A DNA stretch of 6,221 nt from JBBQXK01 sp038251625 (lineage in GTDB: Bacteria > Pseudomonadota > Alphaproteobacteria > Rhodobacterales > Rhodobacteraceae): the NCBI GenBank assembly GCA_038251625.1, contig JBBSBE010000188.1, forward strand, positions 1-6,221, given 5' to 3'. Under the pieces are notes generated by a model that was given only the letters and a program-made list of their open reading frames with translations, made no database searches and was not told where the DNA came from. A program made the translations under genes and the position numbers. Below are positions 1 to 5,883 of this stretch, piece by piece; within the stretch, counting starts at the first letter, position 1; every line of letters starts with the position of its first letter.

Positions 1-2
1 CC

Positions 3-287
3 AACCTGATCTGCGCGGGCCTGCCGCGACCGGGTTATTCAGACACGCATCTTGTCGTGCTGATGCCAAAGGGCGACGGCTCGTCTGTCGATGCCCTGCG
101 CCGCCGCCACCTGGCCGATCACCTGCATGCGATGGAGATGAAGTTCATCATGCAGGATGCCGCCGTGCTGAACGGCATCAAGTTCGGGCCGGGGTTCCTG
201 ATCCCCGAAGACAAATACTTCGTCCAGTTCGTGAACTGGGTGCGCAAGTATCCACGCGCGAATCCAGCCCTTCATTACATCACCTGA
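3..287 (+). CDS. Rieske non-haem iron oxygenase alpha subunit, C-terminal end (partial at left edge)
   Basis: Only the last 94 codons are in the window; the frame is open from base 3 to the TGA at 285-287. The N-terminal Rieske [2Fe-2S] domain and the two histidine iron ligands lie upstream of the window. The visible part resembles the end of the catalytic domain of ring-hydroxylating or N-demethylating oxygenases: an LVVLMPKG strand, a helix with HLADHLHAMEMKFIMQDAAV, then a GFLIPEDKYFVQFVNWVRKY tail. In the family an Asp near this point is the third ligand of the mononuclear iron; the Asp of MQDAAV (codon 156-158) is the candidate. The call is supported by the reductase encoded at the end of the same operon. 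Alternatives are a betaine/carnitine-type N-demethylase (GbcA, CntA, Stc2-like) or an aromatic-ring oxygenase, and the fragment cannot separate these. The frame and stop are certain, the family is likely, the substrate is unknown. Confidence 0.72.
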   Translation, partial: NLICAGLPRPGYSDTHLVVLMPKGDGSSVDALRRRHLADHLHAMEMKFIMQDAAVLNGIKFGPGFLIPEDKYFVQFVNWVRKYPRANPALHYIT

Positions 288-304
288 TCTGCAGCGAGGC
301 CATC

Positions 305-1339
305 ATGATCCGAATGACACTTGTCTCTGTCGCCACCCTGACGCTTGCCGTTCCTGCACTTGCCGAAGAGGTCAACCTGCTTGCCTGGTGCGACCATGAC
401 GACCCTGCCCTGTTCGCGCCGTTTACAGAGGCGACGGGGATTTCTGTCAACGTCAAATCCTACGAACTGACCGGGGCCGCAATTTCGATCCTTGAACAAT
501 CGCGGCCCGGCGACTGGGACGTGTTCATGGTTGATACCGCCGATGTGCGGCGGCTGGCCGAGGAAGGCATGTTTGCGCCGCTTGATCCGGCCACCCTGCC
601 GCTGGGCGATCTGTTCCCCGGTGCGCTGCTGGACAGCCACCACGTGATCGACGGCGTGCGCTATGGCATTCCCGAAAAGTTCGGGTTCAACACCATCGCC
701 TATGACAGCCGGGTGCTGGGCAAGGACGGCAAGATATCCATGCGCGAGCTGTTCGACGCCAAGCTGAAGGGGCGTGTGGCCGTTTATGACTATTACTGGC
801 CGATCATCCTGCAACTGGGGCAGATGCATGGGATCGAACCGGCTGATTTCGGGATCGACGACCTTGCCACTATCCGCGATGATCTTTTTGCGCTGAAGGC
901 GCAGGCGAAGATCGTGGGCGATCTGGTCTCGACGCAGACGGCAGTAAATGCGGGCGACAGCGACTTGGTCATCGGGCAGGCTGAATGGGTCGCAGCAGTC
1001 AAGCACGACCTTCCGTACCTGAACTGGACGATCCAGGACGAGGGCGGCATCTGGTGGAGCGAGTCGTTGGCGCTGTTCAAGGATTCGACCAAGCCTGAGG
1101 CCGGGTTGAAACTGATCCAGTATCTGATGTCGCCCGAAGGGCAGGCGCGGCTTGCGACGGCGTCGTGCTACTGGGGCTTCCCCGCCTCGGCGGCTGCAAC
1201 GCTGGACGATACCCAGAAGGCGAACCTGCGCTTTGCAGAGGTTGACAGCATGCTGGCCAAAGCGCGCCCTTTCCCGCCCTATGACGAGGTCCTTGACGCC
1301 GCAATGGTAGCGCTGTGGACTGAGTTCCTGGCCCGCTGA
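305..1339 (+). CDS. ABC transporter periplasmic substrate-binding protein, PotD/PotF-like
   Basis: A 344-residue binding protein, normal length for the spermidine/putrescine-type (PotD) class. Residues 1-20 are a Sec signal peptide (MIRMTLVSVA...VPALA) with probable signal peptidase I cleavage after Ala20; there is no lipobox, so the mature protein should be soluble in the periplasm. The mature start VNLLAWCDHDD, the DVFMVDTADV strand, the YGIPEKFGFNTIAYD segment and the VIGQAEW strand match the layout of this class. Aromatic residues that could line a cationic-ligand pocket include Trp28, Tyr161/Tyr163/Tyr164/Trp165 and Trp250/Trp251. The mature protein has only two cysteines, Cys29 and Cys288, which might form a disulfide. 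The ATG at 305 has GAGG at 296-299, five bases upstream; Met4 is a weaker alternative start. The gene begins 17 bp after the oxygenase fragment and is followed at once by the permeases. The ligand is not known and need not be a polyamine. Confidence 0.9.
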   Translation: MIRMTLVSVATLTLAVPALAEEVNLLAWCDHDDPALFAPFTEATGISVNVKSYELTGAAISILEQSRPGDWDVFMVDTADVRRLAEEGMFAPLDPATLPLGDLFPGALLDSHHVIDGVRYGIPEKFGFNTIAYDSRVLGKDGKISMRELFDAKLKGRVAVYDYYWPIILQLGQMHGIEPADFGIDDLATIRDDLFALKAQAKIVGDLVSTQTAVNAGDSDLVIGQAEWVAAVKHDLPYLNWTIQDEGGIWWSESLALFKDSTKPEAGLKLIQYLMSPEGQARLATASCYWGFPASAAATLDDTQKANLRFAEVDSMLAKARPFPPYDEVLDAAMVALWTEFLAR

Positions 1340-1340
1340 A

Positions 1341-2231
1341 ATGGCCATCGTGGGTGCAGGAGGGCAGGATTTGGGCGCAGCGCGTCCGCGAGCAATTGTG
1401 CAGGTGCCGCAGGGCTGGGGCTATGTCGCCCCGGCCTTGGGTTTTTTGGCGCTGTTCTTTGTTGCCCCGCTGATAGCCATGGTTTGGCGCAGCCTGCACC
1501 TGAAAGGCGCCGAGAATGCGGGGCTGACGTTTGACAACTACGAACGGTTCTTCACGGACGCCTCGTTGTGGGGTGCCCTGTCGAATTCGCTGGAGCTTAC
1601 GGTGGTGTCGGTCGCCATAGCCCTGCCACTGTCGTATGCGATGGCAGCGTCGATCGTCTTTGCGGTGCCACGGCGTTTGCAGGTGATCATCCTGCTGCTG
1701 ACGATCCTGCCGTTCTGGACCAGTTATGTCGTGCGGACCTATGCTTGGCTGATCGTCTTGGGCGATCGTGGCCTTGTCAATACCGTGCTCATCGCACTTG
1801 GCCTGACGGATGAACCGCTGGCGCTCGTCAACTCACGCACCGGGGTGGTGATCGTTTTCGTCCACTACTTCCTCATGATCATGACGCTTGCGATCTATGT
1901 CAGCCTGTCGCGCATTCCTGCCAATCTGATCAAGGCTGCAGCCGATCTGGGCGCGCCGGTCTGGCGGGTCTTTCTGGAGGTTGTGCTGCCTCTTAGCGCG
2001 CCGGGCGTCGCGACTGGTGTGTTTCTGACTGTCGTTCTGGCGGTGGGCGACTATGTTACGCCACAGATCATCGGCGGCGGGCGAGAGTTCACCCTGCCAC
2101 AGGCGATCATGCTGTATCTGGGAAGGCTGGCCGACACCCCGCTGGCCGCCGCGATGAGCTTTGTGCTGACGCTTATCGCACTTGGGGCTGTCCTGGCTTT
2201 TTCCCCATGGTTGAAGGCGGGGCGGTCATGA
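1341..2231 (+). CDS. ABC transporter inner-membrane permease, PotB-like
   Basis: This is one of two membrane subunits forming the import channel. As written from ATG 1341 it has 296 residues. Six hydrophobic segments are visible at about residues 28-49, 78-108, 112-140, 167-190, 218-245 and 268-290. LPFWTSYVVRTYAW (123-136) and VGDYVTPQIIGG (235-246) are typical of PotB-class permeases. The cytoplasmic EAA loop that docks on the ATPase is present: KAAADLG (198-204) with its conserved Gly, ending in VVLPLSAPG. ATG 1341 is one base after the previous stop but has no clear Shine-Dalgarno. The in-frame TTG at 1371 has AGGAGGG (1358-1364) six bases upstream, which would give 286 residues and remove ten non-conserved ones, so the true start is open. 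The 3' end overlaps the next permease by 4 bp. Family assignment is secure; substrate is not. Confidence 0.9.
   Translation: MAIVGAGGQDLGAARPRAIVQVPQGWGYVAPALGFLALFFVAPLIAMVWRSLHLKGAENAGLTFDNYERFFTDASLWGALSNSLELTVVSVAIALPLSYAMAASIVFAVPRRLQVIILLLTILPFWTSYVVRTYAWLIVLGDRGLVNTVLIALGLTDEPLALVNSRTGVVIVFVHYFLMIMTLAIYVSLSRIPANLIKAAADLGAPVWRVFLEVVLPLSAPGVATGVFLTVVLAVGDYVTPQIIGGGREFTLPQAIMLYLGRLADTPLAAAMSFVLTLIALGAVLAFSPWLKAGRS
1358..1364 (+). promoter_or_regulatory. Strong Shine-Dalgarno (AGGAGGG) pointing to TTG 1371 as start of the PotB-like permease
   Basis: AGGAGGG lies inside the first codons of the permease frame as read from ATG 1341, with a 6-base spacer to an in-frame TTG at 1371. Upstream of ATG 1341 the sequence (ctggcccgctgaa) has no purine-rich site. 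Either TTG 1371 is the main start, or ATG 1341 is used by re-initiation after the preceding stop. The motif is directly visible; its use is inferred. Confidence 0.5.
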
Positions 2232-3010
2232 CCCAAGTGATGCGCCGGGTCGCGCAGGGCTATGTCGCAATCGTGGTGGGGTTCATCTTTTTGCCCGTCG
2301 CAGTGCTGGTGTTGTTCAGCTTTCAGGCAGGCCGCCTCCCGCTGCCGCCGTTCAATGGGCCGTCGCTGCACTGGTATGGGGCCGTACTGTCCGACCGGGG
2401 CATGATGACGGCGCTTGCAACGTCGCTGGTGGTGGGTGCGATGGCCTCGGCCGTGGCCACCGTGCTGGGTTTTCTGGCGGCCTACGGTGTGGCGCGACAT
2501 TCGATAGCTTGGCGCGGCGGGATCGAGTTTGCGATGCTGGTTCCGGCCAGCGTGTCATACCTGATTGTGGGTCTTGGCCTGTCGGTATTCCTGAACGGGC
2601 TCGGTATCCGACCCTCGCTTGCGGCGGTGACGATTGGCCATGCCGTCGTCACCCTGCCAATAACCTTTTCGTTGATCCTGTCGCAGATGGAACCCGCCCA
2701 TGTCCAGGCCGAGAATGCAGCGCGCGATCTGAGCGCGTCAGACCTTGAGGCGCTTCTGCTCGTCACCGTGCCGCTGATGATGCCTGCCATTCTTGCGGCC
2801 TTCGGGATTGCATTCTCGCTGTCTTGGGATGAGTTCATCATCGCTTTCCTGCTGACCCGGTTCGAGGTGACGCTGCCGGTCGAGATTTGGACCTCGCTGC
2901 GTTCAGGGCTCAGTCCGTTCATCAATGCGGCCGGGACGCTGATCTTCCTGATCTCACTGGTGATCTTTCTTGCCTTCGTCTTTGGCCTCAGGCGGAGAGC
3001 ACGCTCTTGA
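2228..3010 (+). CDS. ABC transporter inner-membrane permease, PotC-like
   Basis: Second channel subunit, 260 residues from ATG 2228. That start forms an ATGA overlap with the stop of the first permease and has AAGGCGGGG (2214-2222) five bases upstream. ATG 2207 in the same frame would add seven residues and lacks a comparable site. Hydrophobic segments lie at about residues 12-33, 62-88, 99-124, 130-152, 184-209 and 235-254. SWDEFIIAFLLT (199-210), VEIWTSLRSGLSPFINA and the following hydrophobic tail match the PotC class. The EAA loop reads AENAARDLSAS with VPLMMP after it, so the usual Glu and Gly of the E-A-A-x3-G motif are replaced by Asn163 and Ser169, while the 13-residue spacing to the Pro (182) is kept. 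The protein ends in Arg-rich LRRRARS. The 3' end overlaps the ATPase start. It should pair with the PotB-like subunit. Confidence 0.9.
   Translation: MTQVMRRVAQGYVAIVVGFIFLPVAVLVLFSFQAGRLPLPPFNGPSLHWYGAVLSDRGMMTALATSLVVGAMASAVATVLGFLAAYGVARHSIAWRGGIEFAMLVPASVSYLIVGLGLSVFLNGLGIRPSLAAVTIGHAVVTLPITFSLILSQMEPAHVQAENAARDLSASDLEALLLVTVPLMMPAILAAFGIAFSLSWDEFIIAFLLTRFEVTLPVEIWTSLRSGLSPFINAAGTLIFLISLVIFLAFVFGLRRRARS
2994..2999 (+). promoter_or_regulatory. Ribosome binding site supporting TTG 3007 as start of the ATPase
   Basis: GGAGAG sits within the last codons of the PotC-like permease, with a 7-base spacer to TTG 3007. Because the TTG shares bases with the upstream stop (TTGA), this site decides the start and implies translational coupling of the two genes. 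The motif is seen directly; use is inferred from spacing and from the conserved N-terminus that follows. Confidence 0.65.
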
Positions 3011-4068
3011 CCGAAGCTTTGCTTTCCGTGCGGGCGCTTGGGATGTCCTACCCCGGCCATGTTGCCTTGTCAGACGTCAGCCTTGATATCGCCCCCGGCA
3101 GTTATCTGACGTTGCTCGGGCCATCGGGATCGGGCAAGACGACGCTCTTGTCGATCTTGGGTGGCTTTACGGCGCCGACGGCAGGAGAGGTCTGGCTCGA
3201 TGGTCAGGATGTGACCCGGATGCGCCCAGCCGACCGGCCGACCACGACTGTGTTTCAGGATTATGCGCTGTTTCCGCACATGACGGTGGGGCGTAACGTG
3301 GGCTTCGGTTTGCGCATGCGCCGTCTGCCTGCATCCGACGTGGCAGCGCAGGTAGCCTCTGCTTTGGCCATGGTGGGGCTGACCGGAAAGGCGGACAGCC
3401 CCATCTCTGCACTATCGGGGGGGCAGCGGCAGCGAGTGGCGCTGGCTCGTGCCCTGGCGGTCAAGCCGAAGGTTCTGCTGTTGGACGAACCGCTGGGCGC
3501 ACTCGACATGCATCTGCGCCAGCGCATGCAGGACGAGTTGTGGCGGCTTCAGCGAACAGCTGGCGCAGTGTTTATCCACGTCACGCACGATCAGGACGAG
3601 GCTATGAACCTTGGGGATACGGTCGTCGTGCTGAACGGCGGACGTATCGAGGATATCGGCCCGCCACAGCGCGTTTACCAATCGCCGCGCACCGCGTTCA
3701 CGGCGGCCTTCATGGGCGAAAGCAATGCGCTGAAAGGGCGCGTCCTTGGGCGCGACGGGGGGCTGACATTGGTTGAAACCGCCATCGGCGTTCTGGCCAG
3801 CGCCGCGCCGTGGGAAGGGGGCAACCAAGTCCGCGTGATGTTCCGTCCCGAGAAGGTCGGCATCGTTGTCCCTGACGCAAGCCCGTTGCGGCTGCGCGTC
3901 ACCGGGCGGTCGTTTCAGGGTGCGCATGTAAAAATCTGGGCGACCGGTCCGCAAGACACAGAAATCCTGATTAAACTGCCGGATGCAGCGACGCTTTCGG
4001 ATCAGGCCGAGATTGCGATTTCTGTCCCGCCCGACGCGGTTCTTCTCTATCCGCCCGAGGTTTCATGA
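3007..4068 (+). CDS. ABC transporter ATP-binding protein, PotA-like (nucleotide-binding domain plus TOBE)
   Basis: Energises the importer at the cytoplasmic face; 353 residues from TTG 3007. That start overlaps the upstream stop as TTGA and has GGAGAG at 2994-2999, seven bases upstream. A longer in-frame reading from 2887 would overlap the permease by over 120 bases and is not needed. ATPase motifs are complete: A-loop Tyr15, Walker A GPSGSGKTT (38-46), Q-loop Gln84 in VFQDYALFPHMTV, signature LSGGQ (136-140), Walker B LLLDEP with catalytic Glu161, D-loop GALD and H-loop His194 in HVTHD. Residues from about 235 onward, after PRTAFTAAFMGESN, form the C-terminal TOBE-like region found in PotA/FbpC/MalK-type ATPases, where it helps dimer formation and regulation. 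No key residue is missing. It ends in an ATGA overlap with the reductase. Importer ATPase is certain; substrate class is inferred from the partner genes. Confidence 0.93.
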   Translation: MTEALLSVRALGMSYPGHVALSDVSLDIAPGSYLTLLGPSGSGKTTLLSILGGFTAPTAGEVWLDGQDVTRMRPADRPTTTVFQDYALFPHMTVGRNVGFGLRMRRLPASDVAAQVASALAMVGLTGKADSPISALSGGQRQRVALARALAVKPKVLLLDEPLGALDMHLRQRMQDELWRLQRTAGAVFIHVTHDQDEAMNLGDTVVVLNGGRIEDIGPPQRVYQSPRTAFTAAFMGESNALKGRVLGRDGGLTLVETAIGVLASAAPWEGGNQVRVMFRPEKVGIVVPDASPLRLRVTGRSFQGAHVKIWATGPQDTEILIKLPDAATLSDQAEIAISVPPDAVLLYPPEVS

Positions 4069-5186
4069 CGGAGCTTTCGCAGATCGGGCGGATCGACCCA
4101 GCCACCGAGTGGCGCGACCTTGTGGTTCTTGCGCGCATTGCCGAGACGCCTGACATCGTGTCGGTCTGGCTTGCCGATCCGGCCGGCAGCGATTTGCCTG
4201 CGTTTCGTGCAGGCCAGCATCTGGTGGTGGACCTGCCGGTGCGGGGCGGCAGGCCCCTGCGCCGCACCTACACCGTGTCGAGCAGCCCGGCCGAGCGTCG
4301 GCATTACCGCCTGACCGTCAAACGTGAACACTCGCCCGCTGGCCGACCCGATCTGCCGGATGGGCAGGGGTCGGCTGCAATTCACGCCCTGCGCGAAGGC
4401 GACGTGCTAAGGTGCCTGCCGCCGCGCGGCGGTTTTGTTCTGGATGAAAGCCAGCGCCCTGTCGTGCTGTGCGCGGGTGGTGTCGGGATCACGCCGATGA
4501 TCTCCATGCTGGCCGAACTGGCGGATGCTCCGATGCCAAGGCGTCCGGTCTGGCTGCTGCATGCCTGTCGCACGGCCGCTGACCGGGCGCTCGGCGTCGA
4601 GGCTGCTGCTCTGGCGAACCGTCACGGCGCGGCTCAGGTACTGGTGTTTTTTGAAGACGGGTCGATGGATGGGTCCTTTTCGGGCCGGATCAACATCGAT
4701 ACCTTCCGTGCGGTCCTCCCCTTCGACGACTACAGCTTTTACCTGTGTGGCCCGCCGGGCTTTATGGTGACGCTACAAGCGGGGCTTCGAAATCTGAATA
4801 TCGCTGCTGATCGTATCTCGCAGGAAAGCTTTGGGGCAAGATCAGAGCAACGCGAGAGTTCAGTAGCGGCATCCGCATCGCTTCACATAAGCCCAACCGC
4901 GCAGGTGCAGACACCGACAGATGCGGACACCGGCCCAATGCTGACCTTTGCCGCTTCCGGGATCGTCGGCCGCTTTTCAAACGCCGACGCGTCACTTCTG
5001 GCCGCTGCCCGCAGACTTGGGGTCGATCTTTTGCATTCCTGCGAAGAAGGCGTGTGTGGCACCTGCCGCTGCCGCCTTGTTTCGGGCGACGTGGACTATG
5101 TGTCCGATCCGATCGCCTGGCTGGAACCCGGCGAGGTTCTGACCTGCATCTCGCGACCTCGGGGAGATGTCGTCCTCGACGTCTGA
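4065..5186 (+). CDS. Flavin/NAD(P)H ferredoxin-type reductase with C-terminal [2Fe-2S] domain (GbcB/CntB/VanB-like)
   Basis: Electron-transfer partner expected for a Rieske oxygenase: it takes hydride from NAD(P)H, passes electrons through a flavin to a plant-type [2Fe-2S] cluster and then to the oxygenase. The product has 373 residues. The flavin-binding domain covers about 15-125 with RRTYTVSSSP (66-75), the R-x-Y-(S/T)-x-x-S flavin motif. The nucleotide-binding domain covers about 130-255 with AGGVGITP (137-144) and YLCGPPGFM (226-234). A loose Ser/Ala/Thr/Gln-rich linker follows at about 259-291. The C-terminal ferredoxin domain has all four cluster cysteines, Cys326, Cys331, Cys334 and Cys361 (C-x4-C-x2-C-x26-C). 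ATG 4065 overlaps the ATPase stop as ATGA, placing it in the operon. The domain order matches reductases of betaine, carnitine and vanillate demethylases. The likely partner is the oxygenase whose end is at 3-287. Substrate of the pair is unknown. Confidence 0.9.
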   Translation: MTELSQIGRIDPATEWRDLVVLARIAETPDIVSVWLADPAGSDLPAFRAGQHLVVDLPVRGGRPLRRTYTVSSSPAERRHYRLTVKREHSPAGRPDLPDGQGSAAIHALREGDVLRCLPPRGGFVLDESQRPVVLCAGGVGITPMISMLAELADAPMPRRPVWLLHACRTAADRALGVEAAALANRHGAAQVLVFFEDGSMDGSFSGRINIDTFRAVLPFDDYSFYLCGPPGFMVTLQAGLRNLNIAADRISQESFGARSEQRESSVAASASLHISPTAQVQTPTDADTGPMLTFAASGIVGRFSNADASLLAAARRLGVDLLHSCEEGVCGTCRCRLVSGDVDYVSDPIAWLEPGEVLTCISRPRGDVVLDV

Positions 5187-5399
5187 CTTCAACCCATCCA
5201 TTAGTGGTGCTCAGGGAAAGGTGGCCGGCAGTCCCGATCCATCCGGCTTTTCCCTTATGGAAAACCGGGTACTTTTCAGAAAAAGGCACAGTGAAGCGGT
5301 CGCCTGTATCCCGGCCCTGGCAGACGGCTCAAATCGTCGGCTCTGGATACGGGCTGACGAAAATGATCCACCCTCTGCACGACGGTCGCAGGGGTGACT
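5187..5399. other. Intergenic stretch between the operon and the transposase remnant
   Basis: No convincing gene. Short open frames run through it, partly continuing from shadow frames of the reductase, but none shows a recognisable domain or a good start. The only structure seen is the pair of overlapping hairpins at 5214-5270 and a small CTTTT-cag-AAAAAG fold at 5272-5286. The outer left part of the insertion sequence, including its terminal inverted repeat, should lie somewhere here, but I could not identify its boundary. Confidence 0.5.
5241..5270 (+). terminator. Strong hairpin after the operon, probable transcription terminator
   Basis: CCGG-(C)-TTTTCC (5243-5253) pairs with GGAAAA-CCGG (5259-5268) around a CTTAT loop, with one bulged C at 5247. 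An A-T pair and a G-T pair extend the stem outward to 5241-5270, about 12 pairs in all. It lies 54 bases after the reductase stop and is followed by acttttcag, only a weak U-tract. A competing hairpin shares its left arm: GGGAAA (5214-5219) and GCCGG (5224-5228) can pair with CCGGC and TTTCCC (5243-5254). The structures are visible; their role in termination is inferred. Confidence 0.5.
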
Positions 5400-5699
5400 A
5401 TGCGCGGGACGACCAAAACGCGTGGTTCGTTGTTCAGCTATGTCAGTCTCGAAGGCCGCGTATCAACCCGGCATCCAATGCGCAAGTTACTGCACGTGGT
5501 GAATGATGCGCTGGCCAGTCCCGATGCCGAGGTCGAGGCGCTCTACACCGATTTCGGCCGCCGCTCGATTGCGCTTGAACGGCTGATCCGGGCCAGCCTC
5601 ATCCAGATTGCTTGCGCTGTCCGGCCCAAGCGGCAACTGATGGAACAGAGCCAGTATACTCGGGTCATCCTCACTCTGTTTGGCGCAACTACCCTCTGA
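5400..5699 (+). pseudogene. Truncated IS5-family transposase, N-terminal third only
   Basis: ATG 5400 has AGGGG at 5390-5394; GTG 5394 is an alternative that adds two residues. The 99-residue product opens with MRGTTKTRGSLFSYV, followed by SLEGRV, HPMRKL, a VNDAL helix, LYTDFGRRSIALERLIRASL and KRQLMEQ. This is the DUF772-type N-terminal domain of IS5-family transposases (MRG-x3-R-x-GSLFSYVDLE...RQLMEQL-Y). The family sequence is recognisable to about residue 86 (near 5657), where a complete protein would continue with NLLFRWFVGL and the DDE catalytic domain. Here the frame instead reads TRVILTLFGATTL and stops. Full members are around 350 residues, so the catalytic domain is absent, and I see none of it downstream in any frame. 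It is a non-functional remnant, cut by deletion or recombination near 5655. Confidence 0.85.
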
Positions 5700-5756
5700 G
5701 GTGCCAAATCATCAGGGCCACTCGACGGTCGTGGGACATCGCCCGTCTGCAAGAGT

Positions 5757-5768
5757 TTCGCAAAACAG
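5757..5768 (+). repeat. Direct repeat copy 1 (TTCGCAAAACAG)
   Basis: Recurs at 5876-5888 as TTCGCAAAAACAG with one extra A, about 119 bases downstream. The second copy overlaps the right arm of the palindrome at 5866-5883. This may be a second, single half-site for the same DNA-binding protein; chance is not excluded. Confidence 0.35.
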
Positions 5769-5865
5769 GCTGGCCTTGCCGTAACGTCGTCAAGGCCCGA
5801 CCCGCCAAGGGCCGCTCGAATGGTAGGATCCAACCAACACACCGGGCATTTTTCATGATTTTTCG

Positions 5866-5883
5866 TTTGCGAAGGTTCGCAAA
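5866..5883. repeat. Perfect 8-bp inverted repeat (TTTGCGAA-GG-TTCGCAAA), candidate operator
   Basis: Two exact 8-base arms are separated by GG inside an A/T-rich stretch between the transposase remnant and the probable next gene. The short spacer and dyad symmetry fit a binding site for a dimeric regulator better than a terminator, as no T-run follows. The half-site TTCGCAAA occurs again at 5757-5764. It resembles the TTTGCAAA-type half-sites reported for RamB/PccR-like XRE regulators of acyl-CoA and propionate metabolism, with one base different; that link is only suggestive. Confidence 0.5.

Noticed and set aside
275..1348. Long minus-strand open frame opposite the binding protein (357 codons)
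   Set aside because: It lies wholly antisense to a gene with a clear signal peptide and family motifs. Its translation is Arg/Gln/His-rich and unrecognisable, as expected for the mirror of GC-rich coding DNA.
2887..3006. N-terminal extension of the ATPase to a TTG at 2887
   Set aside because: It would overlap the PotC-like permease by over 120 bases, and its 40 extra residues do not resemble an ABC ATPase N-terminus. TTG 3007 has a good ribosome site and gives the normal start.
5167..5397. Small plus-strand frame of 76 codons after the reductase
   Set aside because: It starts inside the reductase, crosses the hairpin region and has no recognisable motif; codon use is unlike the neighbouring genes.
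5187..5760. Terminal inverted repeats and target duplication of the IS5-type element
   Set aside because: I looked for matching ends on both sides of the remnant and found none. The right end is probably deleted, and the left end cannot be placed without the parent element.
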